A program made the translations under genes and the position numbers. Below the pieces are notes generated by a model. The model was given only the letters and a program-made list of their open reading frames with translations. It was not told the DNA's origin and did no database searches. DNA of 64,000 bases from Streptomyces diastatochromogenes (GTDB taxonomy: Bacteria > Actinomycetota > Actinomycetes > Streptomycetales > Streptomycetaceae). How positions within the stretch are numbered: the stretch's first letter is position 1; every line of letters starts with the position of its first letter. This document shows positions 43,116-55,110 of the stretch, one piece after another. The stretch covers positions 248,001-312,000 of the forward strand of contig NZ_MCGQ01000012.1 of assembly GCF_002242805.1 (NCBI RefSeq), given 5' to 3'.

Positions 43116-45602
43116 ATGTCACGCACCACCCGCACCAGGCTGAGACTCGGCCTCACGGCAAGCGCTTTCCTGCTCGCCGCCACCGCCGTCCCGGCCCCCG
43201 CCCACGCCGCCGACGTCACCGACTACTCGATCACCGTCGACCCCACTGCCCAGGGCGCCACGATCGACAAGACGATGTACGGCGTCTTCTTCGAGGACAT
43301 CAACCGCGCCGCCGACGGCGGTCTGTACGCCGAACTCGTGCAGAACCGGTCCTTCGAGTACTCCACCGACGACAACAGGTCGTACACGCCGCTGACCGCC
43401 TGGACGGTCTCCGGCACCGCGCAGGTCGTCGACGACGCCGGCCGGCTGAACGACCGCAACCGGAACTACCTCTCCCTGGGCGCCGGTTCGTCGGTCACCA
43501 ACGCCGGCTACAACACCGGCATCGCGCTGGAGGACGGCAAGAAGTACGACTTCTCGGTGTGGGCCCGCGCCGAGGCCGGCACCACGCTCACCGTGAACCT
43601 CCAGGACGCCGGCGGCACCCTGGCCACCGCGCACACGATCGCCGTCAGGAAGAGCGGCTGGGCCCAGTACCGGGCCACCTTCACCGCGACCCGCACCAGC
43701 AGCACCGGCCGCCTCACCGTCGCCTCCTCGGCCGCCGCCGCGCTCGACATGGTCTCCCTCTTCCCGCGCGACACCTACAAGCACGAGCCGAACGGCCTGC
43801 GCAAGGACCTCGCCGAGAAGGTCGCCGCCCTGAAGCCGGGCTTCGTCCGCTTCCCCGGCGGCTGCCTGGTCAACACCGGCTCCATGCAGGACTACAGCGA
43901 GGCCTCCGGCTGGCAGCGCAAGCGCTCCTACCAGTGGAAGGACACCGTCGGCCCGGTCGAGCAGCGGGCGACGAACTCGAACTTCTGGGGCTACAACCAG
44001 TCGTACGGCCTCGGCTACTACGAGTACTTCCGCTTCGCCGAGGACATCGGCGCGATGCCCCTGCCCGTCGTCCCGGCCCTGGTGACCGGCTGCGGCCAGA
44101 ACAAGGCCGTGGCCGACGACGCGCTGCTCAAGCGGCACATCCAGGACACCCTCGACCTCATCGAGTTCGCCAACGGCCCGGTGACGAGCGAATGGGGCGG
44201 GAAGCGCGCCGAGATGGGCCACCCGAAGCCCTTCCACCTCACCCACATCGAGGTCGGCAACGAGGAGAACCTGCCGAACGAGTTCTTCGCCCGCTTCACG
44301 CAGTTCCGCGAGGCCATCCAGGCGAAGTACCCGTACATGCGGGTGATCTCCAACTCCGGCCCGGACGACTCCGGCGCGACCTTCGACACGGCCTGGAAGC
44401 TCAACAAGGACGCCAAGGTCGACCTGGTCGACGAGCACTACTACAACAGCCCGCAGTGGTTCCTGCAGAACAACGACCGCTACGACTCCTACGACCGCAG
44501 CGGCCCGAAGGTCTTCCTCGGCGAGTACGCCTCCCAGGGCAACGCCTTCAAGAACGGCCTCGCCGAGGCGGCCTACATGACCGGCCTGGAGCGCAACGCG
44601 GACGTCGTCAAGCTCGCCTCCTACGCCCCGCTGTTCGCCAACGAGGACTACGTCCAGTGGCGGCCGGACCTGGTGTGGTTCAACAACCACGCCTCCTGGG
44701 GCTCGGCCAACTACGAGGTCCAGAAGCTGTTCATGACCAACGTGGGCAGCCGGGTGGTGCCGTCCACCGCCACCACCACCCCGGACGTCAGCGGCCCCAT
44801 CACCGGCGCCGTCGGCCTGTCCACCTGGAACACCAGCGCCGCCTATGACGACGTGAAGGTCACCGCCGCCGACGGGAGCACCCTGCTCAGCGACGACTTC
44901 TCCGGTGACGCCTCGAAGTGGACCCACACCGGCGCCGGCAGCTGGAGCGTCCAGGACGGGCAGTACGTCGAGACGTCCGACACCGCCGAGAACACCATGG
45001 TCCAGGCGGGCGACCCGTCCTGGCACGACTACGACCTGCACGTGAAGGCCACCAAGAAGTCCGGCAAGGAGGGCTTCCTCGTCGCCTTCGGCGTCAAGGA
45101 CACCGGCAACTACTACTGGTGGAACCTGGGCGGCTGGAACAACACCCAGAGCGCGGTCGAGCAGGCCGTGGACGGCGGCAAGTCCACCCTGATCTCCAAG
45201 GCGGGCTCGGTCGAGACCGGCCGGGCCTACGACATCGACGTCAAGGTGCGCGGCCGCCAGGTCACCCTGTACCTCGACGGGCAGCAGTGGGGCAGCTTCA
45301 CCGACGACAGGCCGGCCGAGCCGTTCCGCCAGGTCGTCACCCGGGACGCGAAGACCGGTGAGCTGATCGTCAAGGTCGTCAACGCCCAGGCCTCGGCGGC
45401 CCGTACGGCGATCGACCTGGGCGGCGCCAAGGTCGCCCGCACGGCGAAGGTGACCACGCTCGCCGCCGCCCCCGACGCGGTGAACAGCGAGACGTCCACG
45501 GCGGTCGCCCCCGAGACCTCCACGTTCACCGGAGCGGCGGGGAAGTTCACCTACACCTTCCCGGCGAACTCCATCACCTTCCTCAGGATCAAGCAGAAGT
45601 AG
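43116..45602 (+). CDS. secreted alpha-L-arabinofuranosidase (GH51) with internal carbohydrate-binding-like domain
   Basis: An 828-residue protein. Signal peptide about residues 1-31 (ends 'AHA'). The GH51 barrel has acid/base Glu383 in 'IEVGNEENLP' and nucleophile Glu470 in 'FLGEYASQ', plus 'MYGVFFEDINRAADGG' at the start. Between barrel and C-terminal beta domain an inserted jelly-roll-like segment (about 580-730, 'LLSDDFSGDASKW', 'YYWWNLGGWNN') looks like a DUF1080/LamG-type sugar-binding module. It removes arabinose from arabinan or arabinoxylan outside the cell. GGAG precedes ATG 43116. Promoter and operators lie upstream. Confidence 0.92.
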   Translation: MSRTTRTRLRLGLTASAFLLAATAVPAPAHAADVTDYSITVDPTAQGATIDKTMYGVFFEDINRAADGGLYAELVQNRSFEYSTDDNRSYTPLTAWTVSGTAQVVDDAGRLNDRNRNYLSLGAGSSVTNAGYNTGIALEDGKKYDFSVWARAEAGTTLTVNLQDAGGTLATAHTIAVRKSGWAQYRATFTATRTSSTGRLTVASSAAAALDMVSLFPRDTYKHEPNGLRKDLAEKVAALKPGFVRFPGGCLVNTGSMQDYSEASGWQRKRSYQWKDTVGPVEQRATNSNFWGYNQSYGLGYYEYFRFAEDIGAMPLPVVPALVTGCGQNKAVADDALLKRHIQDTLDLIEFANGPVTSEWGGKRAEMGHPKPFHLTHIEVGNEENLPNEFFARFTQFREAIQAKYPYMRVISNSGPDDSGATFDTAWKLNKDAKVDLVDEHYYNSPQWFLQNNDRYDSYDRSGPKVFLGEYASQGNAFKNGLAEAAYMTGLERNADVVKLASYAPLFANEDYVQWRPDLVWFNNHASWGSANYEVQKLFMTNVGSRVVPSTATTTPDVSGPITGAVGLSTWNTSAAYDDVKVTAADGSTLLSDDFSGDASKWTHTGAGSWSVQDGQYVETSDTAENTMVQAGDPSWHDYDLHVKATKKSGKEGFLVAFGVKDTGNYYWWNLGGWNNTQSAVEQAVDGGKSTLISKAGSVETGRAYDIDVKVRGRQVTLYLDGQQWGSFTDDRPAEPFRQVVTRDAKTGELIVKVVNAQASAARTAIDLGGAKVARTAKVTTLAAAPDAVNSETSTAVAPETSTFTGAAGKFTYTFPANSITFLRIKQK

Positions 45603-46041
45603 CCGCGGCCGGTGCGGGCTGCTGTCCGAGCGGCAGCAGCCCGCGCTCGGCGAACACCTTCTTCGCCACGAAGGTGGCGTTCAGCGCCTTCGGCATGCCG
45701 CAGTAGACCGCGGAGTGCAGCAGCGCCTCGGTGATCTGCTCGGGCGTGAGGCCCACGTTGAGCGCCGCGTTCACGTGCACGTCCAGCTGGGCCTCGCAGC
45801 CGCCGAGCGCGGTGAGCATGCCCAGGGTGACCAGCTGCCGGTCGCGCGGGGCGAGCCCGGGCCGGTCGTAGACCTCCCCGAAGGCCCACGCGACGATCTG
45901 GTGCCCCAGCTCCGGGTTGATGTCGGCGAGCGAGTCGACGACCCGCTGCCCGGCCTCGCCGTCGACCTTCTTCAGCACCTCCAGGCCGTGTGCGAAACGC
46001 TCGTCACGGGTGGTGCTCTCGTTCATGTGTCCGCTGGTCAT
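45589..46041 (-). CDS. carboxymuconolactone decarboxylase/AhpD-like family protein
   Basis: A 150-residue all-helical protein. 'RDRQLVTLGMLTALGGCEAQLDVHVNAALNVGLTPEQI' in pieces and 'HSAVYCGMPKALNATFVAKKVF' are the conserved CMD blocks. Related proteins are gamma-carboxymuconolactone decarboxylases or thiol peroxidases; only isolated Cys are present, not a CxxC pair. ATG 46041 is chosen because a MerR-type promoter upstream puts transcription at this base. It overlaps the convergent arabinofuranosidase stop by 14 bases. Confidence 0.82.
   Translation of the reverse strand: MTSGHMNESTTRDERFAHGLEVLKKVDGEAGQRVVDSLADINPELGHQIVAWAFGEVYDRPGLAPRDRQLVTLGMLTALGGCEAQLDVHVNAALNVGLTPEQITEALLHSAVYCGMPKALNATFVAKKVFAERGLLPLGQQPAPAAATSA
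45615..45643 (+). terminator. hairpin after the arabinofuranosidase gene, inside the convergent gene
   Basis: Perfect 10-bp stem CGGGCTGCTG (45615-45624)/CAGCAGCCCG (45634-45643) with a 9-base loop, 13 bases after the GH51 stop but within the last codons of the CMD-family gene on the other strand. Confidence 0.6.
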
Positions 46042-46048
46042 GACGAGG

Positions 46049-46079
46049 ACGGTAGAACCTGGAGTGCGCTCCAAGTCAA
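46049..46079 (-). promoter_or_regulatory. MerR-type promoter with 19-base spacer and central dyad
   Basis: On the minus strand TTGACT (46079-46074), 19 bases, TACCGT (46054-46049). The spacer holds the dyad GGAG-CGCA-CTCC. Long spacers with a central dyad of this kind are the signature of promoters twisted open by MerR-family activators. The expected start base is at about 46042, one base from ATG 46041. Confidence 0.75.
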
Positions 46080-46271
46080 GCGCTGCTCGATTCACTTGCA
46101 GAACACCCATCGGAAATCCTTTGTTTTCCTTGGCGTCATGAAATTCACGCGGTGTTTTCCGTATTCGGAAGAAGTCGCCTCACTTTTCGGTGAGCACACA
46201 ACCAACGGGAAACGTGCCCCGTCTAAGACGGCGAATCGACGAGGCATACATTCCGTGGGGGAGCGCCGAAA

Positions 46272-48824
46272 ATGCAATTCCGACCGAGGCGTGCCGCCGC
46301 CCTGCTCGCCGCGGCCGTCACGATCACGGCGTTCTGCGCCGCCGACGCCCTCGCCCGCAGCTACCCCTTCGGCCCCCGCACCCGCAGCGTCAACGACCTG
46401 GGCAACCAGTACGTGCCCTTCCACGCGCACCTGTGGGACCTGCTGCACGGCAGGGCGGACGGCGGTCTCCTCGTCAACTGGCAGTCGGGTTACGGCTCCA
46501 GCTTCCTGCCCGACCTCGGCACCTACCTCGGCAGCCCGTTCGCCCTGCTCGTGGCCGTCTTCCCGCGGGACGAGATCGACCTCGCGGTGTACGTCGTCAC
46601 CGTCCTGAAGACCGCCTCGGCCGCGGCCGCCATGGCCTGCCTGCTGCTCACCCTGCGGCCGGGGCGCTGGTGGGCGGCGGGCCTGCTCGGCACCTCGTAC
46701 GCACTGTGCGGCTGGAGCGTCGCCGACGCCTCCTACAACCCGATGTGGCTCGACGGGCTCATCGCCCTGCCCCTGCTCTGCCTGGTCGGCGAATGGGCGC
46801 TTGCGGGGCGCCGCCGCCGGCTCGGCGTCCTGGTCGTGGCCCTCGCCTGGACCGCCAACTTCTACACCGCCTACATGGCCACTCTGGGAGCGGGCCTGGT
46901 CCTGCTGCTGCGCCTGGTGCTGGCCGACCTGCCCCGCCGGCGGGCGCTCGCGGCGGCCGGCCGCGCCGCGCTCACCGTCGTCCTCGGCGTGGGCCTCGCC
47001 GCCCCGCTGGTGACCGTCATCTACTTCGGCACCCAGCACGCCTACCCCGGCCGCGTCCGCCAGTTCGCCCCGGTGGCGAGCGAGGACGTGCTGGCCCGGC
47101 TGCTGCCCGCCACGTACGGCTTCGGCTCCCCGGCCGTCTACGTGGGCGTCACGGCCCTGCTGCTCGCCCTCGCCCTGCCGTTCCACCGCGCGGTCCCCGC
47201 CCGGGTGCGCACCGGCTGGACGCTCCTCGTGCTGGCGGTGACCCTGTCGATGCAGTGGGCGCCGACCCACCTGGTCTGGCACGCCTTCGCCACCCCGCAG
47301 GGCAGCCCCTACCGCCAGGCGTTCGTGCTGTGCGGGCTGCTGGTGATCGCCGCCTGGCACGCGCTGTCGTACGGCCCGCCCGACCGGCGCGCGCTCGCTG
47401 CGGCGGCCGGGCTGCTCGCCCTGATCACCCTCGTCGCGAGCCGCAGCGACCTGGTACGGCCCTTCGCCTGGCCGGTGCTGCTGCTCGCCACCGCCGGCGC
47501 GCTCGGCGGACTGGCCCTGCTCGGCCGCGCCGACGCCGGGCAGCGCTCCCGGCTGGCCGGCCTCGCCGTCGTACTCCTGCTCGGTGCGCAGCTCGGCGAG
47601 ACGGCCGCCACCTCCGCCGTGGCCACCCGGCTGCGCCTCGGGCACCTGGACGACTACGCGCCCTGGGGGCAGCGGCAGCAGCGGCAGGCGGAGGCCATCG
47701 CGGGGGCCGACGGCTGGCCCCGGTACCGTACCGACCCCGGACGCGAGCAGACCGTCGGCAACGACCCGCTGCTGGTGGGCGGCCAGGGTGCCCAGTACTA
47801 CAGCAGCCTGACCTCCGACGTCCTCAGCCGTACGCTCACCGCGCTCGGTGACGGCTGGACCTCGCGCGGCCGCAGCGTGCAGAGCCTGGACAACGCCGTC
47901 ACCGACGTCATCTTCTCGGTCGGCGCCCGGGTCCACTCGCCGCCCGACCCGCACCAGAAGCACGTGGCGCAGGACGCCGGCCCGGTGACCGTGACCCGGC
48001 AGGACGTGCCGCCGCTGGTGACCGTGCGGACCGCTCCCGACCGGGCCCCCTTCGGGCCGTCGCCGTACCGCAACCAGGAACTGCTGCTCGGCAGCCGCGT
48101 CTACACCGTGCCCCGCATCGCCGTGCACGGCGACACCGGAAAGCCGGCCCGGGGAGGCCGGGTCGGGTCCGGGAACGCCGTGACGAGGCCGACGATCACG
48201 GCCCGCTGCCCGGCCGGGACCCAGGTGTACCTGTGGGCCCCGCACTACTCGGGCACGGCACGGCAGCACGGCGCCGGCACCGAGGCCCGCTTCCGCTTCG
48301 AGTACCCGCGCAACCGCGCCGCGATGGCGCCGCTCGGCCCGGCCCCGGCGTCCGGGCGGCTGCGCATCGAGCTGACCCCGGACCGCCCCGGCCGTATCCC
48401 GGGCGGTGCGATCGGCTGCCTGGACACCGCGCGCCTGCGCACCGCGGCCGCCCGCCTGAAGGCGACCGCCGCCACCGAGGTGACCGTCTCCGACGGCACT
48501 CTGCGGGCCCAACTGCCTCCGGGCAGCAGGGGGATCGCCGTCGTCGCCGCGCCCCGGATCGCGGGCTGGCGGTGCGCCACGGGCGGCGGCCGGGAACGGC
48601 CCGCGGGGGAGTACCACGGGCTGATCGCCGTCCCCCTCGACGGCGACTCCACCTCGCTGACCTGCACCTTCCACCCGCCCGGCCTGCGGCTGGGCACGGC
48701 CGTCGGGGGCGCCTCGCTGCTCACGCTCGCCCTGCTCGGCGCCCTCACCGCCGTGCGCCGCAGACGCGTCCCGGCACCGTCCACGACCACACCAGCGCGC
48801 GAGCGCGTGACCACCGCCCGCTGA
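46272..48824 (+). CDS. YfhO-family multi-pass membrane protein (GT-C-like)
   Basis: An 850-residue protein. About thirteen hydrophobic helices fill residues 8-460 ('ALLAAAVTITAFCAADALA', 'VYVVTVLKTASAAAAMACLLL'). A large extracellular domain follows (about 465-815), then a final helix ('GGASLLTLALLGALTAV'). 'FGPRTRSVNDLGNQYVPFHAHLWD' with its acidic loop residue is the YfhO signature. In Gram-positives YfhO/CsbB/GtrA-type proteins glycosylate teichoic acids from a polyprenyl-linked sugar. Here the GT2 and GtrA genes follow directly, so the three likely act together. Confidence 0.87.
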   Translation: MQFRPRRAAALLAAAVTITAFCAADALARSYPFGPRTRSVNDLGNQYVPFHAHLWDLLHGRADGGLLVNWQSGYGSSFLPDLGTYLGSPFALLVAVFPRDEIDLAVYVVTVLKTASAAAAMACLLLTLRPGRWWAAGLLGTSYALCGWSVADASYNPMWLDGLIALPLLCLVGEWALAGRRRRLGVLVVALAWTANFYTAYMATLGAGLVLLLRLVLADLPRRRALAAAGRAALTVVLGVGLAAPLVTVIYFGTQHAYPGRVRQFAPVASEDVLARLLPATYGFGSPAVYVGVTALLLALALPFHRAVPARVRTGWTLLVLAVTLSMQWAPTHLVWHAFATPQGSPYRQAFVLCGLLVIAAWHALSYGPPDRRALAAAAGLLALITLVASRSDLVRPFAWPVLLLATAGALGGLALLGRADAGQRSRLAGLAVVLLLGAQLGETAATSAVATRLRLGHLDDYAPWGQRQQRQAEAIAGADGWPRYRTDPGREQTVGNDPLLVGGQGAQYYSSLTSDVLSRTLTALGDGWTSRGRSVQSLDNAVTDVIFSVGARVHSPPDPHQKHVAQDAGPVTVTRQDVPPLVTVRTAPDRAPFGPSPYRNQELLLGSRVYTVPRIAVHGDTGKPARGGRVGSGNAVTRPTITARCPAGTQVYLWAPHYSGTARQHGAGTEARFRFEYPRNRAAMAPLGPAPASGRLRIELTPDRPGRIPGGAIGCLDTARLRTAAARLKATAATEVTVSDGTLRAQLPPGSRGIAVVAAPRIAGWRCATGGGRERPAGEYHGLIAVPLDGDSTSLTCTFHPPGLRLGTAVGGASLLTLALLGALTAVRRRRVPAPSTTTPARERVTTAR

Positions 48825-48846
48825 CCGCGCCCCAGGGGGGACCGCC

Positions 48847-49797
48847 ATGCTGATATCGATCGTCGCGCCCTGCTACAACGAGGAAGACGTCCTCGAACGC
48901 TTCCACCAGGAGGTCCAGAAGATCGCGGACGAGCTGCTGCCGCTCGGCCACGACATGGAGTTCGTGTACGTCGACGACGGCAGCCGTGACCGCACGCTCG
49001 CCGTGCTCAGGCACCTCGCCGACTGCGACTCGCGGGTGCGCTACGTCTCCTTCAGCCGCAACTTCGGCAAGGAGGCGGCCCTGCTCGCGGGCCTCAGGCA
49101 CGCCTCGGGCGACGCGGTCGTCGTCATGGACGCCGACCTCCAGCACCCTCCCGAGCTGATCAAACGGATGGTGGAGCTGCGAGGCCAGGGCTACGACCAG
49201 GTCATCGCCAAGCGCAGCCGCACCGGCGACCGCCTCACCCGCACCCTCACCGCCCGCCTGTACTACCGGCTCATCAACCGGCTGGTCGACGTCGAACTCG
49301 TCGACGGCGTGGGCGACTTCCGCCTGCTGTCCCGCCGCGTGGTGGACGCGGTCCTGAACCTCACCGAGTACAACCGCTTCTCCAAGGGCCTGTTCGCCTG
49401 GGTCGGTTTCCCGAGCACCACCTTCGAGTACGAGAACGCGACCCGCGAGGCCGGCACCAGCTCCTGGTCCTTCCGCAGCCTGCTCAACTACGGCCTCGAC
49501 GGCCTGCTGTCCTTCAACAACCGGCCGCTGCGCGCCGCCCTCTGGCTCGGCATGGGCCTGCTGCTGTGTGCCGGGGTGTACACCGCCTGGATCGTGGGCG
49601 CCGCGCTCGTCAACGGGGTCCAGACGCCCGGCTATGTGACCATCATCACCGCCGTCACCGCCCTCGCCGGCGTACAGATGGTCATGCTGGGAGTCATCGG
49701 GGAGTACACCGGCCGCATCTACTACGAGGTGAAGGGACGCCCGCACTTCCTGGTGAAGGCGACCAACGTGGAACGGACGAAAGACCTCATCCCTTGA
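48847..49797 (+). CDS. GT2 glycosyltransferase, polyprenyl-phosphate sugar transferase (GtrB/CsbB type)
   Basis: A 316-residue protein: GT-A domain (about residues 1-230) with 'SIVAPCYNEEDVLERF', 'FVYVDDGSRDRTLAVL', 'MDADLQHPPELI' (DxD-like) and 'RSRTGDRLTRTL', then two C-terminal helices (about 236-300). It should load a hexose from a nucleotide sugar onto polyprenyl phosphate on the inner membrane face. It is preceded by YfhO (22-base gap) and overlaps the GtrA gene by 4 bases, the classic flippase/transferase arrangement. Confidence 0.9.
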   Translation: MLISIVAPCYNEEDVLERFHQEVQKIADELLPLGHDMEFVYVDDGSRDRTLAVLRHLADCDSRVRYVSFSRNFGKEAALLAGLRHASGDAVVVMDADLQHPPELIKRMVELRGQGYDQVIAKRSRTGDRLTRTLTARLYYRLINRLVDVELVDGVGDFRLLSRRVVDAVLNLTEYNRFSKGLFAWVGFPSTTFEYENATREAGTSSWSFRSLLNYGLDGLLSFNNRPLRAALWLGMGLLLCAGVYTAWIVGAALVNGVQTPGYVTIITAVTALAGVQMVMLGVIGEYTGRIYYEVKGRPHFLVKATNVERTKDLIP

Positions 49798-50175
49798 TCT
49801 CGCGACAGATCCTCACCTTCGCCGCGGTCGGTGTCGTCAACACGGCCACCTACTACGTTCTTTACCTGTTGTTCCTCACCTGGCTGCCCTATCTGGCCGC
49901 GCATATTCTGGCATTCCTGATCAGCATGATCGGATCCTTTTTCCTGAACGCCCGCTTCACCTACCGGACGCGGCCGACCTGGCGGAAATTCCTGCTGTTC
50001 CCGCTGACGAACGCCACCAATTTCCTGATCACCACCGCGGGTGTGTACGTGATCGTCGACGTCCTGCACGCCGGCAGCCGCTTCGCCCCCCTCCTCGCCT
50101 CCGCGGCGGCGATCCCGGTGACCTTCCTCGTCTCCCGCCGGATCATGCTGTCCCGCCGCCCCGAGGCCGAGCCGA

Positions 50176-50183
<8 letters not shown>
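49794..50183 (+). CDS. GtrA-family flippase-like membrane protein, TTG start
   Basis: A 129-residue protein with four hydrophobic helices: 'ILTFAAVGVVNTATYYVLYLL', 'ILAFLISMIGSFFLNARFTY', 'FLLFPLTNATNFLITTAGVYV' and 'LLASAAAIPVTFLVSRRIM'. This is the GtrA pattern, thought to flip polyprenyl-linked sugars. The only start consistent with the first helix is TTG 49794, which overlaps the GT2 stop, implying coupled translation. It completes the three-gene set with YfhO and GT2. Confidence 0.87.
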
Positions 50184-52401
<2,218 letters not shown>

Positions 52402-52405
<4 letters not shown>

Positions 52406-53307
52406 GCACTCGTAAGCACACGGCCCTGCCGAAAGCCCAGATCCTCATCGAGGCGCTGCCCTGGCTGACCCGGCACCACGGCAAGATCGTCGTCATCAAG
52501 TTCGGCGGCAACGCCATGGTGAACGAGGAGCTGAAGTCGGCCTTCGCCCAGGACGTCGTCTTCCTGCGGCACGCCGGCCTCAAGCCGGTCGTGGTGCACG
52601 GCGGCGGCCCCCAGATCAGCGCCGCCCTCGACCGGCACGGCATCGTCAGCGAGTTCAGGGCGGGCCTCAGGGTCACCACCGAGGACGCCATGGACGTCGT
52701 ACGGATGGTGCTGGCCGGACAGGTGCAGCGCGAGCTGGTCGGGCTGCTCAACCAGCACGGCCCGCTCGCCGTGGGCCTGACCGGCGAGGACGCCCACACC
52801 ATCACCGCCACCAGGCACCAGCCCGAGATCGACGGCGAACTGGTCGACATCGGGCGGGTCGGCGAGATCACCGCGATCGACACGGGCGCGATCGAGGCCC
52901 TGCTGGCCGACGGCCGCATCCCGGTCGTGTCGTCGATCGCCCGATCCCAGGACGACGGACATGTCTACAACGTCAATGCTGATACGGCGGCTGCGGCACT
53001 CGCTGCGGCACTGGGGGCCGAGACCCTCATGGTCCTCACCGACGTCGAGGGCCTCTACGAGGACTGGCCGAACAGCGACGAGGTGATCAGCCGCCTCACC
53101 GCGACCCAGCTGGAGAAACTGCTGCCGGAGCTGTCCTCCGGCATGGTGCCGAAGATGGAGGGCTGCCTGCACGCCGTGCGCAACGGCGTCACCACCGCCC
53201 GCGTCATCGACGGCCGGGTCCAGCACTCGATCCTGCTGGAGATCTTCACCGACGAGGGCATCGGCACGATGGTCGTGCCCGACGAAGCCGAGGGGGAACA
53301 GTCATGA
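52402..53307 (+). CDS. argB: acetylglutamate kinase
   Basis: A 301-residue amino-acid kinase fold: '[13 protein letters not shown]' (phosphate loop), '[16 protein letters not shown]', '[18 protein letters not shown]' and '[11 protein letters not shown]'. It phosphorylates N-acetylglutamate. The N-terminal helix ('[18 protein letters not shown]') is the extension found in arginine-inhibited hexameric enzymes, so feedback control is likely. ATGA overlaps on both sides couple it to argJ and argD. Confidence 0.96.
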
Positions 53308-54521
53308 CGGGCACCGCGACCAACGCCGAGCTGACCGCGCGCTGGCAGGGCGCGCTGATGAACAACTACGGCACCCCGCGACTGCCCCTCGTGCGCGGTG
53401 CGGGCACCAAGCTGTGGGACGCCGACGGCAGGCAGTACCTGGACTTCGTCGGCGGTATCGCGGTCAACGCGCTCGGCCACGCCCACCCCGCGGTCGTCGA
53501 GGCCGTCAGCAAGCAGATCGCCTCCCTCGGCCATGTCTCCAACCTGTTCATCGCCGAGCCGCCGGTCGCCCTCGCCGAACGCCTCCTGCAGGTCTTCGGC
53601 CGGGACGGCAAGGTCTTCTTCTGCAACTCGGGTGCCGAGGCCAACGAGGGCGCGTTCAAGATCGGCCGGCTGACCGGGCGCACCCACATGGTGGCGACCA
53701 CCGGCGGCTTCCACGGCCGGACCATGGGCGCCCTCGCGCTCACCGGCCAGCCCGGCAAGCAGGCGCCGTTCCTGCCGCTGCCCGGCGAGGTCACCCACGT
53801 GCCGTACGGCGACGCCCAGGCGCTGGCCGCGGCGGTCACGGAGGAGACGGCGCTCGTCATCATCGAGCCGATCCAGGGCGAGAACGGGGTCGTGGTGCCC
53901 CCCTCCGGGTACCTGAAGGCGGCCCGGGCGATCACCGCGGCCACCGGGGCGCTGCTCGTCCTGGACGAGGTGCAGACCGGCATCGGCCGGACCGGGAACT
54001 GGTTCGAGTACCAGGCCCACGAGGGCGTCCTGCCCGACGTCGTCACGCTCGCCAAGGGGCTCGGCGGCGGGCTGCCGCTCGGCGCCACCGTGGCCTTCGG
54101 GCGGGCCGCCGAACTGCTCCAGCCCGGCCAGCACGGTACGACCTTCGGCGGCAACCCGGTCGCCTGCGCCGCGGGGCTCGCCGTCCTCGACACCATCGCG
54201 GACGAGGGGCTGCTGGAGAACGTGAAGCGGCAGAGCGGCGCCCTGCGCGAGGGAATCGAGGCGCTCGGCCACCCGTTGATCGATTATGTCCGGGGTGCGG
54301 GCCTCCTGCTGGGTATCGTGCTCACCGGGCCGTTCGCAGCGCAGGTGCAGCAGGCGGCCCAGGAGGCCGGGTTCCTGGTGAACGCGCCCGCTCCCGACGT
54401 CGTACGGCTGATGCCGCCGCTGAACCTGAGCGACGCCGAGACAGGCGCCTTCCTCGAGGCGCTGCCCGGCATCCTCGGCACAGCGGACCCAGCGGATGGG
54501 GACGGACGATCCGGAGAATGA
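53304..54521 (+). CDS. argD: acetylornithine aminotransferase
   Basis: A 405-residue class III aminotransferase. '[18 protein letters not shown]', '[17 protein letters not shown]', '[15 protein letters not shown]' and the PLP lysine in '[15 protein letters not shown]' are present. It converts N-acetylglutamate semialdehyde to N-acetylornithine using glutamate. It begins within the argB stop. The argR start lies 7 bases past its stop, so the repressor is co-transcribed. Confidence 0.96.
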   Translation: MTGTATNAELTARWQGALMNNYGTPRLPLVRGAGTKLWDADGRQYLDFVGGIAVNALGHAHPAVVEAVSKQIASLGHVSNLFIAEPPVALAERLLQVFGRDGKVFFCNSGAEANEGAFKIGRLTGRTHMVATTGGFHGRTMGALALTGQPGKQAPFLPLPGEVTHVPYGDAQALAAAVTEETALVIIEPIQGENGVVVPPSGYLKAARAITAATGALLVLDEVQTGIGRTGNWFEYQAHEGVLPDVVTLAKGLGGGLPLGATVAFGRAAELLQPGQHGTTFGGNPVACAAGLAVLDTIADEGLLENVKRQSGALREGIEALGHPLIDYVRGAGLLLGIVLTGPFAAQVQQAAQEAGFLVNAPAPDVVRLMPPLNLSDAETGAFLEALPGILGTADPADGDGRSGE

Positions 54522-54528
54522 GACGACG

Positions 54529-55074
54529 ATGAGCCAGGCGCAGGACCACGAGCAGGCGGCGGGTGCCGGGCCGGCCGTGCCGCAGACCCGCACCGCACGG
54601 CACCGCCGGATCGTGGACATCCTCAACCGGCAGCCGGTGCGGTCGCAGAGCCAGCTGGCGAAGCTGCTCGCCGACGACGGGCTGAGCGTGACCCAGGCGA
54701 CGCTGTCGCGGGACCTCGACGAGCTGAACGCCGTCAAGATCCGCAACAACGACGGCGACCTGATCTACGCGGTGCCGAGCGAGGGCGGCTTCCGCACGCC
54801 GCGCGCTCCGCTGGGGGAGTCGGCGAAGGAGGAGCGGATGCGGCGCCTGTCCCAGGAGCTGCTGATCTCTGCCGAGGCCTCCGCCAACCTCGTGGTTCTG
54901 CGCACCCCTCCGGGGGCCGCCCAGTTCCTCGCCTCGGCCATCGACCAGGCCGAACTGCACGACATCCTCGGCACCATCGCGGGCGACGACACGCTGCTGC
55001 TGATCAGCCGGGATCCCACCGGCGGGCAGGCGCTGGCGGACCATCTGCTGCGGCTGGCCCAGAACGGTCACTGA
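54529..55074 (+). CDS. argR: arginine repressor
   Basis: A 181-residue protein. The winged HTH (about residues 25-95) has '[29 protein letters not shown]', and the C-terminal oligomerisation and arginine-binding domain (about 105-178) has '[23 protein letters not shown]'. It represses its own operon through ARG boxes when arginine is plentiful. ATG 54529 is chosen from the family; ATG 54496 would add 11 residues and overlap argD. Confidence 0.95.
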   Translation: MSQAQDHEQAAGAGPAVPQTRTARHRRIVDILNRQPVRSQSQLAKLLADDGLSVTQATLSRDLDELNAVKIRNNDGDLIYAVPSEGGFRTPRAPLGESAKEERMRRLSQELLISAEASANLVVLRTPPGAAQFLASAIDQAELHDILGTIAGDDTLLLISRDPTGGQALADHLLRLAQNGH

Positions 55075-55110
55075 CGGGCGCCGCCCGGGGGACGGGCGGA
55101 CAATGGGAAT

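Noticed and set aside
46092-48848. Open frame of 918 codons on the minus strand across the YfhO gene
   Set aside because: It is antisense to a well-supported membrane protein. Its translation is Gly/Arg/Gln-rich low complexity, as expected for a shadow frame in high-G+C DNA.
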